Origin: Clostridium aestuarii
GTDB lineage: Bacteria > Bacillota > Clostridia > Clostridiales > Clostridiaceae
Assembly (NCBI RefSeq): GCF_026735135.1
Contig: NZ_JAPQER010000004.1
Span: forward strand, 1-64,000
Length of the DNA stretch: 64,000 nt
Direction: 5' to 3'
A program made the position numbers and the translations under genes. Of the stretch, positions 9,650-18,183 are shown one piece after another. Each line of letters opens with the position of its first letter. Position 1 is the stretch's first letter. The notes under the pieces were generated by a model. That model was not told the origin of the DNA and ran no database searches. It worked only from the letters and a program-made list of their open reading frames with translations.

Positions 9650-9670
9650 ATAAAAAACATATAATTTCCT

Positions 9671-9726
9671 AAAAAACTAATAGCCTAATAGAATGCAACT
9701 GATTCTATTAGGCTATTAGTTTTTTC
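9671..9726. terminator. Long bidirectional terminator
   Basis: A perfect inverted repeat of more than 20 bp (core ACTAATAGCCTAATAGAAT) with T/A tracts on both sides separates the deacetylase (plus) from the GGDEF/HD-GYP gene (minus). The stop codon of the minus-strand gene lies inside the stem. Confidence 0.92.
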
Positions 9727-11425
9727 TAAAAAGAATAGAATTATCTAGATTACCTTCATTTTCTGCTATTACTTTTATAAAAGCTTCTGCAATAAAGGGG
9801 TCAAATTGAGTGTTGCTACATTTTTTTAATTCAAGTATTGCTTCATCATAGGTTTTTCTGGTATTATAAGGTCTATTAGAAGTCATTGCATCAAAACTGT
9901 CTACTACCGTAAGGATTCTTGCCAGATAAGGGATATCTTCACCTTTTAAGCCTAAAGGATATCCTTTGCCATTATAGCGCTCATGATGATGTAAAATTAA
10001 TGGAATAACATTTTTAAGAGAAGGAACGGACTTGATTATTTCTACACCGTTGACAGGATGTTGTTTTAATGTTTCCCATTCTTCATTTGTTAAAGGCATT
10101 TTTTTATTGAGCACTTCTCTGGAAATGTTTATTTTACCGATATCATGCATATAAGCACCATATTTTAGAATTTTTTTATCTTCTGGCGATAGATTTAATT
10201 TATCACCTAATAATTTAGAGTACATTACGACTCTTTCAATATGTGCATATGTATATTTATCTTTTGCGTTAATTACGCTAATTAGAGTTTTTATTGAAGT
10301 AATTAAGTCTATGTGTTCTTTTTCTATATCTCCTTTTAGTTCCTCTAATATAGAATAATAGGTTTCTACTCTATTTTTATTGAAAAACTTAGCTCGATAA
10401 AGTGCATCATCTGCATATTTGATTAATTCTATATCATTTTTAGCTTTATCTGGGAAAGTAGATACTCCTAGAGATACAGTGATTTTACCATTAGGTTGAT
10501 TTTCTTCTCCCTCAAATTCTGATTGTTCTATGTTTAATCTTATTTTCTCTGCAATATAAATAGCTTCTTGTTCTTCTGCATTAGGTAAAATGATGGTAAA
10601 TTCTTCACCACCATATCTTGCAACAATATCTTTGTTTCTTGCACAATTTTTCAATATAGTCCCTATTTTTTTTAAAACTTTATCACCGTTTTGGTGCCCA
10701 TATAAATCATTGTAATGCTTGAAATAATCTATATCTAATAAAATTAGAGAAAGAGGAAGCTTTAATTTTTGAGATGTTTGAATTTGTTTTTTTAAGGAAT
10801 CTTGAAAAAATCTATGGTTATAAATTTCTGTTAATCCATCTATATTAGCTAAATTACTTAGTTTTTTTCGATATTCATTTTCAATTTTCACATAATAACC
10901 TAAAGGCCAGGCCGTAAGCATAAATACACCTGCTAAAATCAAATCATTTTCAAAATATTGATTAACTTCAACATTAGGAATAGAAATTAAATCTATTACT
11001 AATATAATAATTGAACATATAAATGCTATTATAATTCCATGCTTCATTCCTGATTGTATAGTTGAAGCAATGATTATGAATAAAAACAAAAATTTATATT
11101 GACTGGAATTAGCACCAGATAAAACAATTAAATAAGAAAATATACCAATAAAAGCAATATTTTCAATTGACTTAATTATTCTAATATGTCTTAAAATAAA
11201 ATATTTATTAGAGAAAATTGACCATAATATATAAATTAAAGTTAATAAACAGATTGATACTCCTATTAAAGCTAAACTCAAAAGAGTATCGTTTGTATAG
11301 TTAACTGTTTTTTTTACTAAATAATATTTAAAAAATATTATTCCACAAAATAGTAAAGAAGATAATTTTATAATTGATACGATTTCGTATATTTTCTTTT
11401 GTCTATTATTTTTAAGGCTATCCAT
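9716..11425 (-). CDS. Membrane GGDEF + HD-GYP c-di-GMP metabolism protein
   Basis: 569 residues. Five or six hydrophobic helices occupy about residues 15-178, followed by a GGDEF domain (about 190-355) with an active-site GGEEF at 272-276 and an RNKD inhibitory I-site at 263-266 (exactly five residues before it), then an HD-GYP phosphodiesterase domain (about 370-555) with MHDIGK and HHHERYNGKGYP. Both halves keep catalytic residues, so the protein could make and degrade c-di-GMP. The membrane part presumably senses a signal. It lies 63 bases downstream of agrD1 on the same strand; readthrough is possible but unproven. Confidence 0.93.
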   Translation of the reverse strand: MDSLKNNRQKKIYEIVSIIKLSSLLFCGIIFFKYYLVKKTVNYTNDTLLSLALIGVSICLLTLIYILWSIFSNKYFILRHIRIIKSIENIAFIGIFSYLIVLSGANSSQYKFLFLFIIIASTIQSGMKHGIIIAFICSIIILVIDLISIPNVEVNQYFENDLILAGVFMLTAWPLGYYVKIENEYRKKLSNLANIDGLTEIYNHRFFQDSLKKQIQTSQKLKLPLSLILLDIDYFKHYNDLYGHQNGDKVLKKIGTILKNCARNKDIVARYGGEEFTIILPNAEEQEAIYIAEKIRLNIEQSEFEGEENQPNGKITVSLGVSTFPDKAKNDIELIKYADDALYRAKFFNKNRVETYYSILEELKGDIEKEHIDLITSIKTLISVINAKDKYTYAHIERVVMYSKLLGDKLNLSPEDKKILKYGAYMHDIGKINISREVLNKKMPLTNEEWETLKQHPVNGVEIIKSVPSLKNVIPLILHHHERYNGKGYPLGLKGEDIPYLARILTVVDSFDAMTSNRPYNTRKTYDEAILELKKCSNTQFDPFIAEAFIKVIAENEGNLDNSILFRKN

Positions 11426-11463
11426 ATTCTCACATCCGTGCGTTTTTTTATTTATATGATAAT

Positions 11464-11486
11464 AAAGGTCGGAAATCCGACCTTTA
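11464..11486 (-). terminator. Hairpin after agrD copy 1
   Basis: Arms AAAGGTCGG / CCGACCTTT lie three bases past the agrD1 stop. The T tract downstream on the minus strand is poor, so it may stabilise or attenuate the transcript rather than fully terminate it. The same hairpin follows agrD2 at 12949-12971. Confidence 0.6.
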
Positions 11487-11488
11487 TA

Positions 11489-11626
11489 TTATTTTTCTCT
11501 TAAGCATTTTGGTTCTGCAGGTTGATAAGAAAAGAAGAAGCATGCTGAAGCTGATGTTGTAAACGCAAAGAAAGTTAATGCTGCTGCGCCTAAAGATACC
11601 ATTGTTTTTACAAATTTACTTTTCAT
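11489..11626 (-). CDS. agrD1: AgrD-like autoinducing peptide precursor, copy 1
   Basis: A 45-residue peptide. It has a basic, hydrophobic N-terminal leader (MKSKFVKTMVSLGAAALTFF), then FTTSASA, a cysteine at 29 starting the core CFFFS, and a tail YQPAEPKCLREK typical of clostridial AgrD tails (YxPxxPKxL). By analogy with clostridial agr peptides the mature signal would be a five-membered thiolactone beginning at Cys29. The start overlaps the end of agrB by 11 bases; its GGAGGT site is the Gly-Gly codon pair near the AgrB C-terminus, so translation is coupled. Unusually, a second Cys (41) lies in the tail. Prediction rests on motif and context. Confidence 0.87.
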   Translation of the reverse strand: MKSKFVKTMVSLGAAALTFFAFTTSASACFFFSYQPAEPKCLREK

Positions 11627-12293
11627 TTTTGTTACCTCCAATAAAATTTGATATATTTTTTAAAAAAATATCTATACTATTTGTTATAAAGTGTCCCTTA
11701 TGAGTAAGAGTAAAAGATTGCCAGGTGATACCTAAACATACACATATAACACTTATTAATAGATATTTAATTTCTAATTTATAGTAAAGTATTAATAATA
11801 TACATATCATTAATATAAAACCATGAAGAAGTATTAAAGAGCTTCTTTTTAAACGCTGTTTAGTTTCAGTTTTTTTAATAGGCTTAGCAGAGCTATCAAC
11901 TGGAGCTAATTTATATATAATGTAATAAGAAAACAAAAAGCTTATTATTACAATTATAATAACCAACTTAATAGTAACTAAATTACTGGTTTTGTTTACT
12001 GCTAGAGCAAGTCCATCACATACTATGGCACCAATTACTGCACAGCGATTTGGTGAATTGGCATGTGCACCTCCAGAATATTTTCTTAAAAAGCTTGCAG
12101 TAAAGGCAATTATTAAAGATTCTTTTAATACGTCTAAAATAATTCCGAATAAAACAATTATAAAAATTGCCCAAAGCATTTGAAAAAAAGCAAAAGCTCC
12201 GTAAGCGATTATTTCTTCATTATTCTTATTTAACGCTAAAGTTGAAGAAATTTTAGAAGCTAAATTGGTTGAGAGTTTCTCAATTAAAAACAT
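11616..12293 (-). CDS. agrB: AgrB-type peptide processing membrane protease
   Basis: 225 residues with five or six membrane helices. AgrB is a cysteine endopeptidase that cuts AgrD and helps close its thiolactone ring. The signature RKYSGGAHANSPNRC is intact, with catalytic His77 and Cys84 at the same numbers as in the Staphylococcus aureus enzyme. It overlaps the upstream sensor-like gene by 14 bases and the downstream agrD1 by 11, forming a tight three-gene unit. A single AgrB presumably serves both AgrD peptides. Confidence 0.93.
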   Translation of the reverse strand: MFLIEKLSTNLASKISSTLALNKNNEEIIAYGAFAFFQMLWAIFIIVLFGIILDVLKESLIIAFTASFLRKYSGGAHANSPNRCAVIGAIVCDGLALAVNKTSNLVTIKLVIIIVIISFLFSYYIIYKLAPVDSSAKPIKKTETKQRLKRSSLILLHGFILMICILLILYYKLEIKYLLISVICVCLGITWQSFTLTHKGHFITNSIDIFLKNISNFIGGNKNEK

Positions 12294-12765
12294 TGGTATA
12301 CGCCCTTTTTTTATAAAATTTTCTATGAAATATAAAAACTGTTATTCCAAATAACAATAATGATGGAGTACTGTATAAAATTTTTGATAGTGGTTCTTTA
12401 AAAACCATATCTATTTGAATTTTAAACAATTTTTCTAATACAAAAACATTAATTCCTTCACAAATAAGTAAAATTATTACTGAGATTAATGCAGAAGAAA
12501 TAGCTTTAATAATATCAATTTTGCTTATAAAAACACATAATAAAACATATGTTATTATAAAAAGAATTGTATGTACACCATAATGAATAGGTAGAAATCT
12601 TATTAAATAACTACTTATTGTTAATAATATAGTGGATATACAAAGAGCTTTTTTATCTATAGTTTTATTAGAAAATACATAGTTTGCACAAATGAATATA
12701 AACTGTTCTGGAATACCTCTAAGAAAAAATTCTAACAATGATAATTTCAACATATAATACAACAT
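12280..12765 (-). CDS. Membrane protein resembling the sensor half of an AgrC-type kinase
   Basis: 161 residues, with five or six hydrophobic helices and a short basic C-terminal tail (HRKFYKKRAYTNVFN). The start (LLEFFLRGIPEQFIFI) and the spacing of helices resemble the N-terminal sensor domain of clostridial GHKL/AgrC kinases as I know them, but there is no histidine kinase or ATPase domain, and the gene ends cleanly with a stop overlapping agrB. It could be a kinase-less peptide receptor, a co-receptor, an immunity or export factor, or a stable truncation. No agrA/agrC is present in the window. Confidence 0.7.
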   Translation of the reverse strand: MLYYMLKLSLLEFFLRGIPEQFIFICANYVFSNKTIDKKALCISTILLTISSYLIRFLPIHYGVHTILFIITYVLLCVFISKIDIIKAISSALISVIILLICEGINVFVLEKLFKIQIDMVFKEPLSKILYSTPSLLLFGITVFIFHRKFYKKRAYTNVFN

Positions 12766-12780
12766 CCTTTGCTAGATAAT

Positions 12781-12818
12781 GTTAATTAATAATATCATTT
12801 ACAATTATATCATCAAAT
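12781..12818 (-). promoter_or_regulatory. Leader block upstream of the sensor-like/agrB/agrD1 unit, shared with agrD2
   Basis: On the plus strand GTTAATTAATAAT is followed by TACAATTATA and a CATCAAA/CACAAAA-like segment. Nearly the same order recurs upstream of agrD2 at 13273-13307. On the minus strand each contains a TATAATTGTA -10-like element. A common promoter or operator is inferred. Confidence 0.5.
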
Positions 12819-12948
12819 TATAGTATATAAAATAATCAAATATATTTTTTTATATAAAATAAAATAATATTTAGCAATGATTAAAAGAAATATATAAATA
12901 TGTAGAAAATTTATTAAGAGAAAAATTTTTATTTGGACTTAATAATAT

Positions 12949-12971
12949 AAAGGTCGGTTAATCCGACCTTT
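12949..12971 (-). terminator. Hairpin after agrD copy 2
   Basis: Arms AAAGGTCGG / CCGACCTTT match the hairpin after agrD1 base for base; only the loop differs. It begins three bases after the stop. The minus-strand T tract is weak. Confidence 0.6.
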
Positions 12972-12974
12972 ATA

Positions 12975-13112
12975 TTATTCTTCTCTTAAAGCTTTTGGTT
13001 CTTTAGGTTGATATGCAAAAAATGTACATGCTGAAGCTGATGTTGTAAACGCAAAGAAAGTTAATGCTGCAGCGCCTAAAGTTACCATGGTTTTCATGAA
13101 TCTACTTTTCAT
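12975..13112 (-). CDS. agrD2: AgrD-like autoinducing peptide precursor, copy 2
   Basis: Also 45 residues, with a leader nearly identical to copy 1 (MKSRFMKTMVTLGAAALTFF, then AFTTSASA), but core CTFFA instead of CFFFS and tail YQPKEPKALREE. GGAGGTG lies six bases before the ATG. It is a separate transcription unit: its own leader block lies upstream, a hairpin follows, and about 180 bases separate it from the sensor-like gene. The leader TTTATTGGAGGT resembles the 3' end of agrB, as expected if this copy arose by duplication of the agrB-agrD1 junction. The product is probably a second, different thiolactone signal. Confidence 0.85.
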   Translation of the reverse strand: MKSRFMKTMVTLGAAALTFFAFTTSASACTFFAYQPKEPKALREE

Positions 13113-13272
13113 TTTTTCACCTCCAATAAAAATATTTACACAAATTCGAAAATATGATAAATCAAAAAATATACAGATATATACAAATTTTTCATTATGT
13201 AATCTTATTGAAAAAAATAACTATCTAAGATTGACGATTTAGAAATATAAGTTATATTATTTGGTGAATTAT

Positions 13273-13307
13273 GTTACTTAATAATTATATACAATTATAC
13301 CACAAAA
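13273..13307 (-). promoter_or_regulatory. Leader block upstream of agrD2, shared with the agrB unit
   Basis: GTTACTTAATAAT followed by TACAATTATA and CACAAAATAG on the plus strand parallels the block at 12781-12818. The remaining spacer up to gin (13308-13432) shows no further gene. Confidence 0.5.
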
Positions 13308-13432
13308 TAGAAAAGCCGTGAAATATTTTAAAAATTTTTGTGGACAAAATAAGATTAGACACTTAGTTGAATAAAATATATTATAAGGGGCAGTAATTAA
13401 AATACTTTTAAGTATGTTTCAAGGGGGTAAAT

Positions 13433-13645
13433 ATGCAAAAACGAAAATGTATTATATGTAGGAAGCCTCTAAATGATGGTATAATGATTAATGGAAGAGG
13501 AATATGTAAAAACTGTGAAGAAAGAATAATAAATTCAGAAAATGGTACAGATTTTTATGAATATTATATAAACTGTATAAAAAAAACTATAGTACATTAC
13601 ATGATAAGAGGAGTGGATTACAAGTGTCAAAATTACCCCTTATAG
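13433..13645 (+). CDS. gin: Anti-sigma factor Gin (CsfB), inhibitor of sigma-G
   Basis: 70 residues. The N-terminus has a zinc-ribbon pair, CIICRKPL and CKNCEERI, with INGRGICKNCE between, and a conserved DFYEYYINCIKK tail, as in Gin/CsfB, which blocks premature sigma-G activity in the forespore. AAGGGGG lies before the ATG. The 3' end overlaps the next gene by 22 bases. Gin next to a YaaO-like decarboxylase and tmk matches the arrangement in other endospore formers, which supports both the call and a spore-forming host. Confidence 0.85.
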   Translation: MQKRKCIICRKPLNDGIMINGRGICKNCEERIINSENGTDFYEYYINCIKKTIVHYMIRGVDYKCQNYPL

Positions 13646-15099
13646 AAGGAGTATTGGGATATATAAAAGAGAATAATATTTCACTTTGTATGCCTGGTCA
13701 TAAAGGTGGAAAAGGATTTTTAGATACTGCAATAGGCAGAGAACTATATAAAAATATTATTGAGTGCGATATAACAGAAGTTGATGGAGTAGATAATCTT
13801 CATAATCCTGAAGGAATAATTAAAGAAGCACAGGAGCGCTTATCAAGATTTTATGGCAGTAAAAAATCATATTTTCTGGTAAATGGAAGTACCAGTGGAA
13901 ATCTCACTATGATATTTTCTACCTTCAATGAAGGTGATAAGGTTATTGTTGAAAGGAACTGCCATAAATCTATATTTAATGGTATAATATTACGAAAGCT
14001 TAAGCCTGTATATGTAAAAAACAAGCTAAACAGTAAGTTTGATGCTCCTCTTTCAATAGATGAGGAGCATTTTTTAAGTGTATTAAAAGAAAACGAAGAT
14101 GCTAAGGGAATAATTATAACTTACCCCAATTATTATGGCGTTTGTCCAAATTTGAGATTCATAATAAGAGAAGCGAAAAAGAAAAATATGAAGGTATTAG
14201 TTGATTCAGCTCATGGAGCTCATTTTGGAGTATGTGAAGAACTTCCAGAAAATGCAGTGAAGTTAGGAGCTGATATGGTTGTTGTGAGTTCTCATAAAAC
14301 ATTGCCTAGTTTTACTCAAACTGCATACCTTCATGTAAGAAATAGCATAGATATAGATAAGGTTGAGTTTTATATGAAGATGTTTTTAAGTACAAGCCCT
14401 TCATATATGCTTATGTGTTCAATGGATTATGGTAGATTTTATTTACAGGAGCACGGCAAGCAAGCTTATAAAGAACTTATAAAAAGGACTAATTTATATA
14501 GAGAAAAAATAAATAGATTAGAAGCATTTCATATACTTTCAGAAGAAGATTTAGATATAGTACACAATAGTTTGGATGTATCTAGATATGTAATAAACAT
14601 AGAAAAGGGATATAGTGCAAGCAAGCTTTCTAAGTATTTAAGAGAGAATAAAATCCAAGTGGAGATGAATGATAATCAAAATATAATTTTAATTTTTTCT
14701 CCTTGGAATGATGAAGGTGATTTTAAAATATTATATGAAGTTCTTAAAAAGTGTTCAATAGAAAAGTTAAAAAATAAATATTATAATATATTAAATTATG
14801 ATATTCCTGAAAGTAAGTTAATGCCTTATGAAGTAATAGATAAAAATAAAAAATATATTGATTTAGATAGAGCACAAGGAAAAATATGTGCAGAAGCTAT
14901 AGTACCTTATCCACCAGGAGTACCTTTAGTTATGATTGGAGAAATAATAACTAAGAAAATTATAGATATGATAAAATACTATTTGGAAAATGGAACAGAG
15001 ATTATGGGAACTACTAAAAGTAATGGAGCGTTTATAGAGAATAGAGAAAAATGTATGGTAAAGGTAATTGAAGAAAATAAAAAAGGGGAGGATGAATAA
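13624..15099 (+). CDS. Orn/Lys/Arg decarboxylase-family PLP enzyme (YaaO-like)
   Basis: 491 residues of the fold-type I family. It shows the family start MPGHKGG, the PLP-contacting DSAHGAHFG and the Schiff-base lysine in [13 protein letters not shown], then a C-terminal domain ([13 protein letters not shown]). Members decarboxylate arginine, lysine or ornithine to polyamines. The GTG start at 13624 follows AGAGGAG and overlaps gin. The stop overlaps the tmk ATG by one base (TAATG), so it is co-translated with tmk. Substrate cannot be told from sequence. Confidence 0.88.
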   Translation: MSKLPLIEGVLGYIKENNISLCMPGHKGGKGFLDTAIGRELYKNIIECDITEVDGVDNLHNPEGIIKEAQERLSRFYGSKKSYFLVNGSTSGNLTMIFSTFNEGDKVIVERNCHKSIFNGIILRKLKPVYVKNKLNSKFDAPLSIDEEHFLSVLKENEDAKGIIITYPNYYGVCPNLRFIIREAKKKNMKVLVDSAHGAHFGVCEELPENAVKLGADMVVVSSHKTLPSFTQTAYLHVRNSIDIDKVEFYMKMFLSTSPSYMLMCSMDYGRFYLQEHGKQAYKELIKRTNLYREKINRLEAFHILSEEDLDIVHNSLDVSRYVINIEKGYSASKLSKYLRENKIQVEMNDNQNIILIFSPWNDEGDFKILYEVLKKCSIEKLKNKYYNILNYDIPESKLMPYEVIDKNKKYIDLDRAQGKICAEAIVPYPPGVPLVMIGEIITKKIIDMIKYYLENGTEIMGTTKSNGAFIENREKCMVKVIEENKKGEDE

Positions 15100-15725
15100 T
15101 GAATAAGGGATTGTTTATTACGTTAGAAGGACCGGATGGGTCTGGCAAGTCTAGTATTATTAAGTTAATAGAAGAATATTTACAACAAAAAAATGTTGAA
15201 TACATATCTACAAGAGAACCAGGAGGAATAGCTATATCAGAACAGATAAGAGAGGTTATTTTGAATAAAGGCAATACAGCTATGGATGGGAGAACAGAAG
15301 CACTTTTATATGCTGCATCTAGAAGGCAGCATTTAGCGGAAAAGGTTATACCTTCTTTGAAGGCAGGAAAAATAGTTGTTTGTGATAGGTTTGTGGATTC
15401 ATCTTTAGCATATCAAGGTTATGCTAGAGGCATTGGTATAGATGAGGTAATGAAGATAAATGAATTTGCAATTGACGGTCATATGCCAGATTTAACTTTA
15501 TATCTTGATGTAAGACCAGAAGTAGGTCTTGAAAGAATTGCTAAGAATAAGAATAGAGAAGTTAATAGACTTGATTTAGAAAATATTGATTTTCACAAAA
15601 AGGTGAGAGAAGGATATTTTATATTGTTTGAAAAATATTCAGATAGAATTAAAAAGATTGATGCTGAGAAGTCTATTGAAAAAGTATTTGAGGATGTTAA
15701 AAAAGTTTTAAATGGAATCATATAA
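15099..15725 (+). CDS. tmk: Thymidylate kinase
   Basis: 208 residues, the usual length. It phosphorylates dTMP to dTDP. The P-loop [10 protein letters not shown] (residues 9-18), the [12 protein letters not shown] motif and a lid region are present. The start is coupled to the preceding decarboxylase gene. A terminator separates it from darA, although the wider order tmk-darA-holB-ricT is the conserved Firmicute one. Confidence 0.96.
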   Translation: MNKGLFITLEGPDGSGKSSIIKLIEEYLQQKNVEYISTREPGGIAISEQIREVILNKGNTAMDGRTEALLYAASRRQHLAEKVIPSLKAGKIVVCDRFVDSSLAYQGYARGIGIDEVMKINEFAIDGHMPDLTLYLDVRPEVGLERIAKNKNREVNRLDLENIDFHKKVREGYFILFEKYSDRIKKIDAEKSIEKVFEDVKKVLNGII

Positions 15726-15768
15726 AAAACAACAGCTGATAACTAATTTATTAGCTGTTGTTTTTTAT
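15726..15768 (+). terminator. Rho-independent terminator
   Basis: A stem of about 15 bp (AACAACAGCT... / ...AGCTGTTGTT) with a T6 tract just after tmk. Confidence 0.88.
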
Positions 15769-15946
15769 ATGAAATTGATATATATGGTACTGAAGATATC
15801 CTTGCATTTTCAAAAATAATGTTATTAAAACAACTAATAAATGTGATAAAATATTAATATATGTCAAAAATTATTTATATGTAGTGATTTATTGTTGATG
15901 TAATATTAATATATCGAAATAGTTATAAATTTTAGGAGGTATAGTT

Positions 15947-16276
15947 ATGAAACTCATAATTGCCATTGTTCATGATGAGGATGCTGGTGACTTAATAGAT
16001 ACAATTACTGAAGCTGGTCATATGGTTACTAAATTAGCAACCACTGGAGGATTTTTAAAAGCAGGAAATACTACGTTGCTTACTGGTGTAAAAAAAGAAG
16101 AAGTTGATAATGTTATTTCTATTATCAAAGATACATGTAAGAGGAGAAAACAAGTGGTTTCAACACCATCACCTGTAACAGGATCAACGGGAATTTACGT
16201 TCCATATTCTGTTGAGGTCGAAGTTGGAGGAGCTACTGTTTTTGTAGTGGATGTTGATAAGTTTATGAAAGTATGA
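15947..16276 (+). CDS. darA: c-di-AMP-binding PII-like protein DarA (YaaQ)
   Basis: 109 residues, start MKLIIAIVHDEDAGDLIDTI with the TTGGFLKAGNTTLL segment that forms the nucleotide pocket in the DarA/PstA family. It is a trimeric PII-like protein that binds cyclic di-AMP; the downstream target is not known generally. GGAGG precedes the ATG. It heads a run with holB and ricT. Confidence 0.93.
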   Translation: MKLIIAIVHDEDAGDLIDTITEAGHMVTKLATTGGFLKAGNTTLLTGVKKEEVDNVISIIKDTCKRRKQVVSTPSPVTGSTGIYVPYSVEVEVGGATVFVVDVDKFMKV

Positions 16277-16304
16277 TTTAGGAAATAAGATTTGGAGGCA
16301 AAGG

Positions 16305-17249
16305 ATGAGCTTTGGAAATATAATAGGACATGAATTAATAAAAGAACAAATTCAAAATTCAATTGAGACAGGAAATTTTTCTCATGCTCATCTTATAATA
16401 GGTGAAGATGGACTAGGTAAAAGCCTTATTGCAAAAGAAACAACTTTAAAAGTTTTAGGTAGACATGAGAATAGAAGATATGTTGATATAATAGAATGGA
16501 GAGTTCTTAAAAACAAACAATCTATTGGGGTAAACGAAGTAAGAGATATTATAAAAGAAGTGAATAAAAAACCATATGAAGGGGATAAAAAAGTAATTAT
16601 AGTTTATGAAGCACATAAAATGACCATGGAAGCACAAAATGCTTTTTTAAAAACTATAGAAGAACCACCTAAAGGAGTTACTATAATATTACTCAGCGAA
16701 AGTTTAGAACTTGTTTTGGAAACAATAAGATCGAGATGTCAAATTCATAAATTGAGAAGATTAAATGATAAAGAGATAGAAGCATATATTTTGAGAGAGT
16801 ATTCAGATATAGAAAAGGAACAAATAAAATCAGTTACGGCTTTTAGTGAAGGAATACCAGGTCGCTGTAAAATATTTTTGGAAGATGATTCTTTTAAAGA
16901 AATAAGGAATATTATACTAAAAATATTATTTACAGTGTACAAAAAACAACCATCTAAAATTAAAGAATATGAATCGTTTTTTTATAAATATAAGGATCAA
17001 TGGAATGAAATTTTAAACTGTTTTATTTCGTATATTAGGGATATTATGATTTATAAGGATATAGGTAAAAAGGAAATAGTAATAAATAGTGATAAAATCG
17101 AAGATTTAATAGAGCTTTCTAATATATATTCATTTAAAAAATTAAATAAAATAGTTGATATAATAACTGAAACACGAGAAAAGTTAGATAGAAGAGTTAA
17201 TTCAATATTGGTTTTTGACTTGATGTTGTTAAAAATGCAGGAGGTTTAA
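16305..17249 (+). CDS. holB: DNA polymerase III delta-prime subunit
   Basis: 314 residues, AAA+ clamp-loader subunit. It carries a degenerate P-loop (GEDGLGKS), the sensor region EAHKMTMEAQNAFLKTIEEP and SRCQIH, characteristic of HolB/DnaX-like proteins. The zinc cysteines of DnaX-type modules are not obvious. The stop is one base before the ricT ATG. Confidence 0.92.
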   Translation: MSFGNIIGHELIKEQIQNSIETGNFSHAHLIIGEDGLGKSLIAKETTLKVLGRHENRRYVDIIEWRVLKNKQSIGVNEVRDIIKEVNKKPYEGDKKVIIVYEAHKMTMEAQNAFLKTIEEPPKGVTIILLSESLELVLETIRSRCQIHKLRRLNDKEIEAYILREYSDIEKEQIKSVTAFSEGIPGRCKIFLEDDSFKEIRNIILKILFTVYKKQPSKIKEYESFFYKYKDQWNEILNCFISYIRDIMIYKDIGKKEIVINSDKIEDLIELSNIYSFKKLNKIVDIITETREKLDRRVNSILVFDLMLLKMQEV

Positions 17250-17250
17250 T

Positions 17251-18171
17251 ATGATAACAGTTGTAGGAATACGTTTTAAAAAATCAGGTAAGATATATTA
17301 TTTTAGTCCTAATGAATTAGATGTTAAAATTGGTGAGAATGTAATAGTAGAAACTGTAAGAGGAATAGAATTTGGTAAGTGTGTTATAGGACCCAAAGAT
17401 ATTTTGGAAGAAGAAATAATAATGCCTCTTAAGAATGTGATAAGAAAAGCTGTAGATGAAGATGTCGAGAAAGATTTTGAAAACAAGAAAAAGCAAGAAG
17501 AAGCTTTTAATGTTTGCGTTGAAAAAATACAAAAGCATGATTTGCCTATGAAGCTAATAGATGTTGAATATACATTTGATAATAATAAAATTATTTTTTA
17601 TTTTACAGCAGATGGAAGAGTTGATTTTAGAGAATTAGTAAAAGATTTAGCTGCTGTATTTAGAACCAGAATAGAATTAAGACAAATTGGAGTGAGAGAT
17701 GAAGCAAAAATGATAGGTGGATTAGGTCCATGTGGAAGACCTATGTGCTGTTCATCTTTTTTAGGGGATTTTGCACCAGTTTCTATAAAAATGGCAAAAG
17801 AACAAAACTTATCTTTAAACCCATCTAAAATATCAGGAATATGTGGAAGGCTTATGTGTTGTTTAAATTACGAACAATTAACATATGAAAATATTAAAAA
17901 GGAATTACCAAGAGTTGCTTCAATAGTGGAAACTCCATTTGGAACTGGTGAGGTTATAAGTAACAGTGTAGTTAAGGAGAGTGTAAAGATCAAAGTGAAA
18001 ACTGAAGATCAAGAAGAGATAATACAAGAAGTACGTATGCAGGATGCAAAGCTAATTTCTGGTGGATATGAATACAACGAAAATGATAGTTATGAAAATA
18101 AAGAGGAACTTAAGTTGCAAACTGAAGGTGCAGATAAAGAGCAGATTAAGGAACTACTAAAAGAGGACTAA
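17251..18171 (+). CDS. ricT: PSP1-domain protein RicT (YaaT)
   Basis: 306 residues. Two cysteine-rich motifs, GPCGRPMCCSSF and GICGRLMCCLNYE, define the PSP1 family. In Bacillus, RicT with RicA and RicF binds iron-sulfur clusters and promotes RNase Y-dependent mRNA maturation, and affects sporulation and competence. Its place directly after holB is conserved. yabA, the usual next gene in Bacillus, is absent here. Confidence 0.92.
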   Translation: MITVVGIRFKKSGKIYYFSPNELDVKIGENVIVETVRGIEFGKCVIGPKDILEEEIIMPLKNVIRKAVDEDVEKDFENKKKQEEAFNVCVEKIQKHDLPMKLIDVEYTFDNNKIIFYFTADGRVDFRELVKDLAAVFRTRIELRQIGVRDEAKMIGGLGPCGRPMCCSSFLGDFAPVSIKMAKEQNLSLNPSKISGICGRLMCCLNYEQLTYENIKKELPRVASIVETPFGTGEVISNSVVKESVKIKVKTEDQEEIIQEVRMQDAKLISGGYEYNENDSYENKEELKLQTEGADKEQIKELLKED

Positions 18172-18183
18172 GGGGGAAAAGCG

